Assembly (NCBI GenBank): GCA_031552185.1
Contig: JAVBMU010000082.1
Span: 1-64,000 of the forward strand
Origin: JAVBMU01 sp031552185
GTDB lineage: Bacteria > Actinomycetota > Actinomycetes > Actinomycetales > Cellulomonadaceae
Direction of reading: 5' to 3'
DNA length: 64,000 nucleotides
This document shows, one piece after another, positions 17,032 to 25,500 of the stretch. The notes under the pieces are model-generated. The model was not told the origin of the DNA and did no database searches. It was given only the letters and a program-made list of their open reading frames with translations. A program made the position numbers and the translations under genes. The stretch's first letter is position 1, and every line of letters starts with the position of its first letter.

Positions 17032-19136
17032 GCGGTCCCGCTCGCAGCGTCTTCATTACGTCCCCCGAAGGTGAGACCGGGAAGTCCACCATCGCGCTGG
17101 GAGTGCTGGACCTCCTGCTCCGCCAAGTCTCGAAGGTCGGCGTTTTCCGCCCGGTGACCAGGGACGGTGCCGATTTCGTCCTCGAGTTGCTCCTCGCGCA
17201 CGACGGCGTCGACGTCACCCCGGAGCAGGCGATCGGGGTGACCTATTCGGACGTCCACGCCGACCCCGAGGGGTCCCTGGCCCGGATCGTGAGCCGGTAT
17301 CACGAGGTCTCCGCCATGTGCGAGGCCGTCGTGATCGTCGGGACGGACTACACCGACGTCGCCGGGCCCACCGAGCTGTCCTTCAACGCCCGCGTGGCCG
17401 CGAACCTCGGGGCGCCCGTGTTGCTCGTCCTCTCCGGCCGGAACCGGGCTCCGGGGGAGATCCTCTCCCTGGCCGAGGTCGCCATCGCGGAGTTGCGGGC
17501 GCAGCACGCGCAGACGTTCGGCGTGGTGGCGAACCGCTGCTCGACCCGCCGGATCGAGGACGTGCGGGCGGCGCTCGCCAATCTGATCGACCACGAGCTG
17601 ACCCGGACCGGCAAGCGGGTGTCGAGGCGGGCGCTGCCCGCCTGGGCCATCCCCGAGGACCCCTTCCTGGAGGCACCCTCCGTGCGGGCGCTGATGGAAT
17701 CGGTCGGCGGCACCCTCGCCCACGGCGATGAGGCGCTGCTGTCCCGCGAGGCGCTGGGCGTCCTGGTCGGGGCGATGGAATTCGACCACCTGCTGGAACG
17801 GTTGTTCGACGGCGTCGTCGTCATCACGCCGGGCGACCGGCGGGACAACCTGATTGGGCTGCTCGCGGCGCAGAGCGCGCGCGGCTTTCCGTCGGCGGCG
17901 GGCATCATCCTGACCGGGGGGCTGTATCCCCAGGGCGTGATCGCGGACCTGATCGCCGACCTCGACGCCGGCCTGCCCATCATCCGCACCGAGATGGACA
18001 CCTACACCGCTGCCACCGCGGCGTCCGGCACCCGCGGGCGGGTCACCAAGGATGCCCAGCGCAAGGTCGACCGGGCGCTGGCCATGTTCGAGCAGAACGT
18101 CGACGGCGCCGCCTTGCTGGCGACCCTGGACATCCCGCGGCCGGAGATCGTCACGCCGCTGATGTTCGAGTACGCGCTGCTGACCCGGGCGCGCGTCGAT
18201 CGGCGCCACATCGTGCTCCCCGAGGGGGAGGACGACCGGGTCCTGCGGGCGGCCTCCACCATCCTCGGGCGGCAGGTCGCGGACCTGACGCTGCTCGGCG
18301 ACGAGAAGTCCATCCGTGCCCGGGCTACCGAACTCGGCCTGGATCTCGACGCCGCCCGGGTGCTCTCCCCCGCCGATCCGGAGCTCGTGGAGCGCTTCGC
18401 CAAGGAGTACGCGGCGTTGCGGGCCAAGCGCGGGGTGACCCTCGACCAGGCCCGCGACGTCGTCCAGGACGTGTCGTATTTCGGCACCATGATGGTGCAC
18501 CTCGGCCTGGCCGACGGCATGGTCTCGGGCGCCACGCACACCACCGCCCACACGATCCGGCCCGGCTTCCAGATCATCCGGACCGAGCCGGGCGTCTGCG
18601 TGGTCTCGTCCGTCTTCCTGATGTGTCTGGAGGATCGGGTGCTGGTCTATGGCGACTGCGCGGTCAACCCCGACCCAACCGCCGAGCAACTCGCCGACAT
18701 CGCGATCTCGTCGGCGGCCACCGCGGTCCAATTCGGGATCGAACCGCGGATCGCGATGCTCTCCTACTCCACGGGCGAGTCGGGCAGCGGGGCCGACGTC
18801 GACAAGGTCCGCGCGGCGACCGCGCTGGTCCGCGAGCGCCGGCCGGACCTGTCGGTGGAAGGCCCGATCCAGTACGACGCCGCGATCGACGCCTCCGTAG
18901 CGGCGTCGAAGATCCCCGGCTCCGCCGTCGCCGGCCGGGCGACGGTGTTCATCTTCCCGGACCTGAATACCGGCAACAACACCTACAAGGCGGTGCAGCG
19001 CTCCGCCGGCGCGGTCGCCGTCGGGCCGGTGCTGCAGGGCCTGAACAAGCCCGTCAACGACCTGTCCCGCGGCGCCCTCGTCCAGGACATCGTCAATACC
19101 GTCGCCATCACGGCCATCCAGGCCGGGCGATCCTAA
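17028..19136 (+). CDS. pta: Phosphate acetyltransferase (long form with BioD-like N-terminus)
   Basis: Interconverts acetyl-P plus CoA with acetyl-CoA plus phosphate. 702 residues from GTG 17028, inside the xfp stop. The N-terminal P-loop-like domain (FITSPEGETGKSTIALGVL) and a DRTGG domain (about 220-340) form the regulatory half of long-form Pta. The catalytic PTA domain occupies about 370-700: RRHIVLPEGEDDRVLRAA, YADCAV-like VLVYGDCAVNPDPTAEQLAD, MLSYSTGESGSGADVDKVRAAT, and the terminal FPDLNTGNNTYKAVQR. It ends two bases before the ackA ribosome site. Confidence 0.96.
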   Translation: MSGPARSVFITSPEGETGKSTIALGVLDLLLRQVSKVGVFRPVTRDGADFVLELLLAHDGVDVTPEQAIGVTYSDVHADPEGSLARIVSRYHEVSAMCEAVVIVGTDYTDVAGPTELSFNARVAANLGAPVLLVLSGRNRAPGEILSLAEVAIAELRAQHAQTFGVVANRCSTRRIEDVRAALANLIDHELTRTGKRVSRRALPAWAIPEDPFLEAPSVRALMESVGGTLAHGDEALLSREALGVLVGAMEFDHLLERLFDGVVVITPGDRRDNLIGLLAAQSARGFPSAAGIILTGGLYPQGVIADLIADLDAGLPIIRTEMDTYTAATAASGTRGRVTKDAQRKVDRALAMFEQNVDGAALLATLDIPRPEIVTPLMFEYALLTRARVDRRHIVLPEGEDDRVLRAASTILGRQVADLTLLGDEKSIRARATELGLDLDAARVLSPADPELVERFAKEYAALRAKRGVTLDQARDVVQDVSYFGTMMVHLGLADGMVSGATHTTAHTIRPGFQIIRTEPGVCVVSSVFLMCLEDRVLVYGDCAVNPDPTAEQLADIAISSAATAVQFGIEPRIAMLSYSTGESGSGADVDKVRAATALVRERRPDLSVEGPIQYDAAIDASVAASKIPGSAVAGRATVFIFPDLNTGNNTYKAVQRSAGAVAVGPVLQGLNKPVNDLSRGALVQDIVNTVAITAIQAGRS

Positions 19137-19150
19137 GGAGTCATCGCACC

Positions 19151-20434
19151 ATGACCGAACCGAGCGCCGGCGCCCGCCCCACGATCCTGCCCGTGGAGCG
19201 GCGCGTCGACCCTTACCGCGACTACGCCCGCCACGGCAGCGTGCTGGTGCTGAACGCGGGCTCGTCCTCGCTGAAATACCAACTGGTCAACCCCGGCCGC
19301 GGGGAGGTCGCGGGCGGCATCGTCGAGCGGATCGGGGAGGCCACCGCAATCGTCAAGCACGAGTACGGCGACGCGGCGGTCAAGCGGGAGGAGGTCGTGG
19401 CCGACCACGGGCAGGCGCTGCGGATCGCGCTCGGGCTGTTCGACGAGGTCGGCCCCGCGCTCGCCGAGGCCGGGATCTACGCCGTCGGGCACCGGGTGGT
19501 GCACGGCGGCTCGATCTTCGCCGAGCCGACGGTGATCGACGACGGCGTCGTCGCGAAGATCGCCGAGCTGTCACCACTCGCCCCCTTGCACAACCCGCCG
19601 AACCTGAAGGGCATCGAGGTCGGCCGCGAGTTGCTCGCAGAGGTGCCGCACGTCGCCGTGTTCGACACCGCGTTCTTCGCGGGGTTGCCGCCCGCCGCCG
19701 CGACCTACGCGATCGACCGGGAGGTCGCCCGGGAGCACGGCGTGCGCCGGTACGGCTTCCACGGCACCAGCCATTACTTCGTCTCCCGCGAGGTCGCCCG
19801 GCTGCTCGGGCGGCCGCTCGGCGAGCTGAACACCGTCGTGCTGCACCTCGGCAATGGGGCGTCGGCGTCGGCGGTGCGGGGCGGCGTGCCGATCGACACC
19901 TCCATGGGCCTGACGCCGCTGGAAGGGCTGGTCATGGGCACCCGATCCGGCGATCTTGACCCCGCGGTCGTTTTTCACCTCGCCCGCAACGCCGGCATGT
20001 CGATCGACGAGATCGACACCCTGCTGAATAAGAAGTCCGGGCTCAAGGGGCTCACCGGCGAGAACGACTGGCGGGTCATTCACGACCTGATCGCGGCGGG
20101 CGACGCCGACGCGAAGGTGGCGCTCGACGTCTACACCCACCGGCTGAAGAAGTACATCGGCGCGTATCACGCGGTGCTCGGGCGGCTCGATGTCGTCGCC
20201 TTCACGGCCGGCGTCGGCGAGAACGACGACGTCGTGCGGGCCGGCGCCCTGCGCGGGCTGGAGCCGCTGGGGATCGAACTCGACGAGGAGGCTAACGAGG
20301 GCCGGATCAAGGAACCGCGCATCGTGTCCGCGCCGGGGTCGCGGGTCGTGGTCATCGTGGTGCCGACGATGGAGGAGCTGACCATCGCCCGGATGTGCGT
20401 CGAGGCGGTGGAGGGCGTCCCGGCGCCGGAGTGA
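19151..20434 (+). CDS. ackA: Acetate kinase
   Basis: Acetyl-P plus ADP to acetate plus ATP. 427 residues from ATG 19151. AAGGAG at 19135-19140 overlaps the pta stop codon, so expression is coupled. ASKHA-fold motifs: VLVLNAGSSSLKYQLV (phosphate 1), VGHRVVHGG, FDTAFFAGLPPAAATYAI, RRYGFHGTSHYFVSREVARL (catalytic His and active-site loop), VVLHLGNGASASAVRGG, and TRSGDLDP. It carries a roughly 30-residue N-terminal extension before the kinase fold. Last gene of the phosphoketolase operon, followed by a repeat-rich, gene-poor stretch. Confidence 0.97.
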   Translation: MTEPSAGARPTILPVERRVDPYRDYARHGSVLVLNAGSSSLKYQLVNPGRGEVAGGIVERIGEATAIVKHEYGDAAVKREEVVADHGQALRIALGLFDEVGPALAEAGIYAVGHRVVHGGSIFAEPTVIDDGVVAKIAELSPLAPLHNPPNLKGIEVGRELLAEVPHVAVFDTAFFAGLPPAAATYAIDREVAREHGVRRYGFHGTSHYFVSREVARLLGRPLGELNTVVLHLGNGASASAVRGGVPIDTSMGLTPLEGLVMGTRSGDLDPAVVFHLARNAGMSIDEIDTLLNKKSGLKGLTGENDWRVIHDLIAAGDADAKVALDVYTHRLKKYIGAYHAVLGRLDVVAFTAGVGENDDVVRAGALRGLEPLGIELDEEANEGRIKEPRIVSAPGSRVVVIVVPTMEELTIARMCVEAVEGVPAPE

Positions 20435-20600
20435 GTGCTTGATGCCTGAAGGTGTGCGTACAAGGATGGGCGCCTTCCGGACAAAGGCGTCAATATGGGA
20501 TCGCGGGGACAGGTGGTTCGGTGTGGCGTAGCGGTGCGGGCACCAGGCGCCCGGTTCGATGTGGATTGTCGAGGCCTGCATCAGAGCAGGGAGTCACCTG
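20435..20600. other. Gene-free stretch with an inverted repeat
   Basis: No coding frame is convincing here. GGCACCAGG at 20539-20547 and CCTGGTGCC at 20597-20605 form a 9-bp inverted repeat just at the start of the transposase remnant. It could be part of an old IS end or a weak terminator for ackA. Confidence 0.4.
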
Positions 20601-20775
20601 GTGCCTGCGGTGTCATCGTTGTTCTTTGAGCTGTTGTGGGTCCGGTTCGAGGACCTGATCGCGCCCGCCATTTGGCTCACCCGTTGGGGTGACCGTCAAC
20701 GCATTGCGGATCGGGTCGTGTTCGGCAGATTCGTCTGCCTCGCGTCCGATGTGGCCCGCGGTCGGGCGGGGGTGG
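20601..20775 (+). pseudogene. Remnant of an IS5-family-type transposase (N-terminal piece)
   Basis: From GTG 20601 the frame reads SSLFFELLWVRFEDLIAP and then WGDRQRIADRVVFGRFVCLA. This matches the usual N-terminus of actinobacterial IS5-type transposases, in which SFELLWxxFAALLP is followed by HRRRIxDRxxFDxLV (from memory). Downstream the frame degenerates (DVARGRAGVAARRCAARVY) and enters the repeat array; the catalytic DDE region is absent. It is therefore a truncated, inactive fragment. Confidence 0.5.
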
Positions 20776-20810
20776 CCGCGAGGCGGTGCGCCGCGAGGGT
20801 ATACCCGACG

Positions 20811-21035
20811 CCGCGCGTCAGTACCGGGCCCGCGAGTCAGTACCTGACGCGGCGAGTCAGTACCTGGCGCGGCGAGTCAGTACCTGACGCGGCGAGTCAG
20901 TACCTGACGCGGCGAGTCAGTACCTGAGCCGCCGAGGAAGTAGCGACACGCCGGGAAAACGAGCACCGAACAGCCGCAAGGTACTGACTCGGCTCACAAG
21001 GTACTGACTCGGCGCCCAAGGTACTGACTCGGGGC
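20811..21035. repeat. Repeat family A array: five direct and three inverted 20-bp units
   Basis: Direct units carrying GCGAGTCAGTACC start at 20832, 20852, 20872, 20892 and 20912, exactly 20 bp apart, with a degenerate copy near 20814. After a spacer of about 45 bp come inverted units (GGTACTGACTCGG) at 20979, 20999 and 21019, also 20 bp apart. The bases between cores are also similar (TGACGCG in the direct arm). The array can fold into one long imperfect hairpin. It lies 3' of ackA. Confidence 0.95.
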
Positions 21036-21080
21036 GGCCGACAAGGGCGCTGCGGTTGGGATGCGGAAGACGCCGGCCGC

Positions 21081-21290
21081 CGCGCGAGATAGCGGTATGG
21101 CCGCGAGATAGAGGTATGGCGCGCGAGATAGAGGTATGGCGCGCGAGATAGAGGTTTGTCGGACGAGAGAGAGGTAGCGCGAACGAGGTAGGGGGTTAAA
21201 TGTCGCGAATCGGCCTGTTTAGCTTGCGATACCTCACGTTCGTTCGCGATACCTCACGTTCGCGGGCCGTACCTCTCGTTCGTTCGCTGG
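21081..21290. repeat. Repeat family B array: direct arm, spacer, inverted arm
   Basis: Direct units of the type GCGAGATAGAGGTATGGC repeat at about 20-bp spacing from 21081 to 21170, then decay (ACGAGAGAGAGGTAGCG, AACGAGGTAGG). After about 35 bp, inverted units CGATACCTCACGTTCG, CGATACCTCACGTTCG and CGTACCTCTCGTTCG begin at 21227, 21247 and 21267, 20 bp apart. Same architecture and period as family A next to it, but a different core. Confidence 0.93.
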
Positions 21291-21635
21291 TAAGAACCGT
21301 CGGCCCCGCGGACAGCGGTGCCGGGGCGGCATCACGCAGACGGGGGCACGAAGCAGACCACCTGCGTTCGTGGTCGCGGCCGCGATTTGGGTGCTGCGGA
21401 TGTTACCCGCCGCATCCGCGCGCTCGAGCACACCCACAGCGATTCGGGCGCCGGCAAGGGGCCTGCCCGTCGAGGCAGTGAACTTGGCCGAAACATACGA
21501 GAACGGGGTAGCGCACGTCGGGTCCTCCTGATCCACTGCAGCAAAGCCGGGGGCGGCGACCGCCCCCGTCACCAAGATGGCCCCCACGGCGGTGGCGGAA
21601 GCATACCGCCGTCTGCACAGATTGTCCGATACAAT
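21234..21635 (-). pseudogene. Remnant of a secreted protein, 3' end replaced by repeats
   Basis: The frame reads a signal peptide (YASATAVGAILVTGAVAAPG followed by FAA), then DQEDPTCATPFSYVSAKFTA, STGRPLAGARIAVGVLE and TTNAGGLLRAPVCVM. That last part looks like an Ig-like or carboxypeptidase-regulatory (transthyretin-like) fold. No ATG, GTG or TTG lies at a sensible place before the signal peptide. Past CVMPP the frame dissolves into Arg-rich sequence inside the family B array. Both ends look lost. Confidence 0.5.
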
Positions 21636-21697
21636 CGATTTAGTGTGCCGTGACCGTCCGTGAACCGTTCCGATCCGCCAATCGATAGCCTGACGCC

Positions 21698-22426
21698 ATG
21701 ACGGAAGACCTGATCGCAGCCGACGTGCGGACCGGCCCCGCCGCCGATCCCATCGATGCGGCCCGTCTCCCGCGCCGGCGGCGCGTCCGTCGGTTGCTGG
21801 TCGGCGTCGTGGCCGCCGCGGTGGCGGTGGCTGCCCCCATCGCGTGGGTCCAGATGAGCGGCCAGTCCCGACTCCGGGCGTCCGCTGCCGTGCGCGACCG
21901 CGGCGTTGCGCTGGTCCTGGGCGCCGGGCTTCGACCTGATGGGTCGCCGTCGACCTACCTGCGTCGGCGCCTGAATGCCGCAATCGAGATCTACCAGCGC
22001 GGAGACGTCCACGCGATCCTGGTCAGCGGCGACCGCCAGGACGACAGCTACGACGAACCCGCAGCCATGCGCGCCTGGCTGCGCGCGCACGGCGTCCCCG
22101 ACGCGGCCATCGTCCGCGACAGCCACGGCTTCGATACCCACGACTCTTGCGTCCGGGCGCGCGAGGTCTTTGGCGTGCGGCGTGCCGTCGTCGTCACCCA
22201 GGATTACCACGCGCGGCGGGCCGCCTTTTCCTGCGCGCGGGCCGGGATCGACGCCGTCGGCGTCGGCGTGCCGGCGCACACCGAGGAACCGTGGAGGCAC
22301 GGGTATTTCCAGCTTCGCGAACTGCCTGCCTCGCTGCGCGCGGCCTGGGACGCGGCGACGTCCCGCCGGCCGGTCGGCCCCATGACGCCCGACGACGCCG
22401 TCGTCCGAATCCTCAGCGCGACGTAG
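21698..22426 (+). CDS. YdcF/SanA-like DUF218 membrane-anchored protein
   Basis: 242 residues from ATG 21698. One N-terminal membrane anchor (LLVGVVAAAVAVAAPIAWVQ) is followed by a DUF218 domain: GVALVLGAGLRPDGSPSTYL, RRLNAAIEIYQRGDVHAILV, SGDRQDDSYDEPAAMRAWL, FDTHDSCVRAREVF and VVVTQDYHARRAAFSCARAG. The family includes E. coli SanA and YdcF, linked to envelope integrity; the reaction is unknown. It converges with the aldehyde dehydrogenase gene across a family B repeat. Confidence 0.88.
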   Translation: MTEDLIAADVRTGPAADPIDAARLPRRRRVRRLLVGVVAAAVAVAAPIAWVQMSGQSRLRASAAVRDRGVALVLGAGLRPDGSPSTYLRRRLNAAIEIYQRGDVHAILVSGDRQDDSYDEPAAMRAWLRAHGVPDAAIVRDSHGFDTHDSCVRAREVFGVRRAVVVTQDYHARRAAFSCARAGIDAVGVGVPAHTEEPWRHGYFQLRELPASLRAAWDAATSRRPVGPMTPDDAVVRILSAT

Positions 22427-22505
22427 CGCCGTCCGGTCGCCGGCGGCGCCGAAATCCGACCGGAGCGCTCTACGTCGAGCCTGACGGCTCTACCTCGGCC
22501 GACAC
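22427..22505. repeat. Repeat family B, diverged copy between convergent genes
   Basis: A direct unit (GCGACGTAGCGCC, from 22418 and overlapping the preceding stop) faces two inverted units about 20 bp apart (GCGCTCTACGTCGAG at 22467 and CGGCTCTACCTCGGC at 22486). Sequence is diverged, but the CTACnTCG core, spacing and facing arrangement fit family B. Confidence 0.55.
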
Positions 22506-22520
22506 CCCGCCGCAGCCCGA

Positions 22521-24233
22521 CTACGGCAGCCGCAACCGGCGCATCACGTTGAGGGCGCCGGTCAGCGCTCGGCTCGCCCGATCGCCGCCGAGGGCGTACA
22601 GCCCGTCAAGACTCACCCCGAACCGGGCGCCGCGCTGAACGGCGATCGTCTGCACCTCGGTGAACCCCTCGATGCTCTCTCGGCCGTGCCGGCGCCCAAT
22701 GCCGGAGGCCTTGAATCCTCCCATCGGGGCCGCCATCGACCCCAACGCGGAGGAGTAGCCGTCGTTGATGTTGACCGTGCCCGCCTGCACCCGGGCGGCC
22801 AGCCGGCGCGCGGCGGCGATGTCCCCGCTCCAGATGCTGGCGTTGAGGCCGAACTCGCTGTCGTTCATCAACGCCAGGGCCTCCTCGTCGGAGGCCACCC
22901 GGCGCAGGCTGACCACGGGGCCGAACGTCTCGTCGCGGGCGCACATGGCGTCGTCGGGCACGTCGCACAGCACGGTAGGCGCGTAGAAGAGCGGGCCGAT
23001 GTCCCCGCGGTGCACCCCGCCCACCTGGACCCGGGCGCCGCGCGCGATCGCGTCGTCGACGTGTGCCACGACCCGGTCGAGCTGCGCCGGCGAGGTCAGC
23101 GAGCCGACGTCGCAGGAGTAGTCCAGCGCGGCGCCGATGCGCAGGTCCCGCACCAGCGGGAGGAAATGCTCCAAGAACTCATCGGCCACCGCCTCGTGGA
23201 CGTACAGCCGCTCCACCGAGACGCACAGCTGCCCCGTGCTGGCGAAGCAGGCCCGCACCGCGCCGCGGGCGGCCGAGGGCAGGTGCGCGTCGGCCGCGAC
23301 GTACAGCGGGTTCTTGCCGCCGAGTTCCATCGTGACGCCGACCAAACGCGCCGCGGCCCGGGCGGCTACGGCTCGCCCGGTCTCGGTCGACCCGGTGAAC
23401 GCAACGTGGTCGACGACGTCGGCCAGGGCCGCGCCGATGTCGGCGCCGCCCGCGACGACGAGGAACAGGTCCTCGGGCAGGCCGGCTGCCGCCAGCGTGG
23501 AGGCGGCCCACAACGCGGTCATCGTCGTCTGCGGGTCCGGCTTGAGGACAACGGCGTTGCCGGCCAGCAGGGCCGGCATGGCCTCGGAGAGGGCGAGCGT
23601 CAGGGGGTAGTTCCACGGCGCGATCACACCGACGACGCCGACCGGTCGCCGGTGCACGCTCACCCCGGTGAGCAGCGGAAAGACGCCGGGGACCCGGCGC
23701 CGGGCCAGATAGGACGGCCCACGCAGTCCGTAGTGCCGGGCCAATTGCGCGACGTCGCCGACTTCCTCGAAGGCGGACAGCCGGGCTTTGCCGGACTCCA
23801 GTTGAATCAGGTCCAGCGCCTGCGACTGGCGCCGCAGCACGAGCGCGCCGAACCGCAGCAACATCGCCGCCCGCTCCCGCACGGGGCGCCGCGCCCAGGC
23901 GCGCTGGGCGGCCCGGGCGCGGGCGACCGCGGTGGCGACGTCGGTGGTCGAGGAGAGCGGGATCGCCGCGAGCGGGGCGCCGCTGAACGGCACGAGGGGT
24001 CGATGCTCGCCGACCAGGTGCGAGGACACCACCCGGGCGACGAGATGCACCACGGCGTCCGGCTCCAGCGCATACGTCCCCGCCGGGACCTCCGGGTCGA
24101 GGACCTGCTGGTCGGCGCCGGCGCGCGCGGGGCCGTCGCCGGCGGCATCCCCGATCGCCGGTTCCGGCGGCAGCGGTCCGCCCTGCGGTACGGAGGAATG
24201 CCCGTTCGTCTTCCCACCCGGGTCGTTGGCCAT
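22521..24233 (-). CDS. Succinate-semialdehyde dehydrogenase-type aldehyde dehydrogenase
   Basis: NAD(P)-dependent aldehyde dehydrogenase of 570 residues from ATG 24233. A disordered leader of about 60 residues precedes the ALDH fold. Motifs: VIAPWNYPLTLALSEAMPAL, the cofactor loop VAFTGSTETGRAVAA, general-base Glu in VTMELGGKNPLYV, nucleophile Cys in ASTGQLCVSVERLYV, and ETFGPVVSLRRV. Together with PMGGFKASGIGRRHGRE these fit GabD2-like enzymes. The substrate is not certain from sequence. It is a single-gene unit. Confidence 0.88.
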   Translation of the reverse strand: MANDPGGKTNGHSSVPQGGPLPPEPAIGDAAGDGPARAGADQQVLDPEVPAGTYALEPDAVVHLVARVVSSHLVGEHRPLVPFSGAPLAAIPLSSTTDVATAVARARAAQRAWARRPVRERAAMLLRFGALVLRRQSQALDLIQLESGKARLSAFEEVGDVAQLARHYGLRGPSYLARRRVPGVFPLLTGVSVHRRPVGVVGVIAPWNYPLTLALSEAMPALLAGNAVVLKPDPQTTMTALWAASTLAAAGLPEDLFLVVAGGADIGAALADVVDHVAFTGSTETGRAVAARAAARLVGVTMELGGKNPLYVAADAHLPSAARGAVRACFASTGQLCVSVERLYVHEAVADEFLEHFLPLVRDLRIGAALDYSCDVGSLTSPAQLDRVVAHVDDAIARGARVQVGGVHRGDIGPLFYAPTVLCDVPDDAMCARDETFGPVVSLRRVASDEEALALMNDSEFGLNASIWSGDIAAARRLAARVQAGTVNINDGYSSALGSMAAPMGGFKASGIGRRHGRESIEGFTEVQTIAVQRGARFGVSLDGLYALGGDRASRALTGALNVMRRLRLP

Positions 24234-24375
24234 GGCGTCAGACTAACCGGCAGCCGGCTTCGCCACCGGGCTGACCAGGGCTCGACGCACGAACTCCACA
24301 GCCTCGATACGGATTCGGCCGATTCGGCCACCGATCCGTTGTCGGTGAATCCCGCCGATCTGCCGAGCAGTCCGT

Positions 24376-25500
24376 TCAGTACGGGTGATAGGGGGAAACG
24401 ACGACCTCGACCCGCTGGAATTCCTTCAGGTCCGAGTACCCCGTCGTCGCCATCGCCCGGCGCAGCGCGCCCACCAGGTTCAGCGTGCCGTCGGCCCGCA
24501 CCCCCGGGCCGAACAGGATCTCCTGCAGCGTTCCCGAGGTCCCCACCTGGACTCGCTCACCGCGCGGCAACTGCGGATGGTGCGCCTCGGAGCCCCAGTG
24601 CCAGCCCCGGCCGGGCGCCTCGTCGGCGCGGGCGAGGGCCGCGCCGAGCATGACGGCGTCGGCGCCGCAGGCAACCGCCTTGACCAGATCCCCGGAGCGA
24701 CCGACCCCGCCGTCGGCGATGACGTGCACGTACCGACCGCCCGATTCGTCGAGGTAATCGCGGCGGGCGGCGGCCACGTCGGCGACCGCCGAGGCCATCG
24801 GCGCGTGGATGCCGAGCGAGACCCGGGTGGTGTGCGCGGCTCCGCCGCCGAAGCCAACCAGCACGCCGGCGGCGCCGGTCCGCATCAGATGCAGGGCAGC
24901 GGTGTACGTGGCGGCGCCGCCGACGACCACCGGAACGTCCAGTTCGTAGATGAACCGTTTCAGGTTCAGGGGCTCGGCCCGGCCGGAGACGTGCTCGGCG
25001 GACACCGTGGTGCCCCGAATAACAAAGAGGTCCACCCCGGCGTCGACCACGCACTGGTAGTGCTCCTGGGTGCGGGCGGGCGAGAGGGCGCCCGCGACCG
25101 TGACGCCGGCGGCGCGGATCTCCTTGAGCCGTTGGGTGATGAGCTCCGGCTTGATCGGCTCGGCGTAGATCTCCTGCATTCGGCCGGTGGCGGCGACCGG
25201 GTCCAACTCGGCGATCTCGGCCAGGAGCGGCTCGGGCGATTCGTACCGGGTCCACACGCCCTCGAGATCGAGGACGCCCAGCCCGCCGAGTCTGCCGAGC
25301 GCGACCGCCGTCGCGGGGCTCATCACCGAGTCCATCGGTGCCGCCGCGATCGGCAGGTCGAAGTGGTAGGCGTCGATCTGCCAACTGACCGAGACGTCCT
25401 GCGGATCCCGGGTGCGCCGGGAGGGGATGACGGCGACGTCGTCGAAGGAGTATGCCCGCCGGGCTCGCTTGCCGCGTCCGATCTCGATCTCGTTGGTCAC
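24376..25500 (-). CDS. guaB3: GuaB3-family IMP dehydrogenase-related protein
   Basis: 374 residues from ATG 25500. TIM-barrel IMPDH/GMPR family without CBS domains (AYSFDDVAVIPSRRTRDPQD, APMDSVMSPATAVALGRLGG, VIADGGVGRSGDLVKAVACG, ending ATTGYSDLKEFQRVEVVVS). The loop that holds the catalytic Cys in IMPDH reads VGFGGGAAHTTR, with no Cys, as is normal for actinobacterial GuaB3. A cyanobacterial GuaB3 has been reported to act as a GMP reductase, so this copy may salvage GMP rather than make XMP. It is separated from guaB by the exonuclease and MurA-like genes. Confidence 0.93.
   Translation of the reverse strand: MTNEIEIGRGKRARRAYSFDDVAVIPSRRTRDPQDVSVSWQIDAYHFDLPIAAAPMDSVMSPATAVALGRLGGLGVLDLEGVWTRYESPEPLLAEIAELDPVAATGRMQEIYAEPIKPELITQRLKEIRAAGVTVAGALSPARTQEHYQCVVDAGVDLFVIRGTTVSAEHVSGRAEPLNLKRFIYELDVPVVVGGAATYTAALHLMRTGAAGVLVGFGGGAAHTTRVSLGIHAPMASAVADVAAARRDYLDESGGRYVHVIADGGVGRSGDLVKAVACGADAVMLGAALARADEAPGRGWHWGSEAHHPQLPRGERVQVGTSGTLQEILFGPGVRADGTLNLVGALRRAMATTGYSDLKEFQRVEVVVSPYHPY

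Noticed and set aside
20811..21290. CRISPR array
   Set aside because: Cores recur every 20 bp, leaving only 7-9 bp between them, the second half is inverted, and there are no cas genes.
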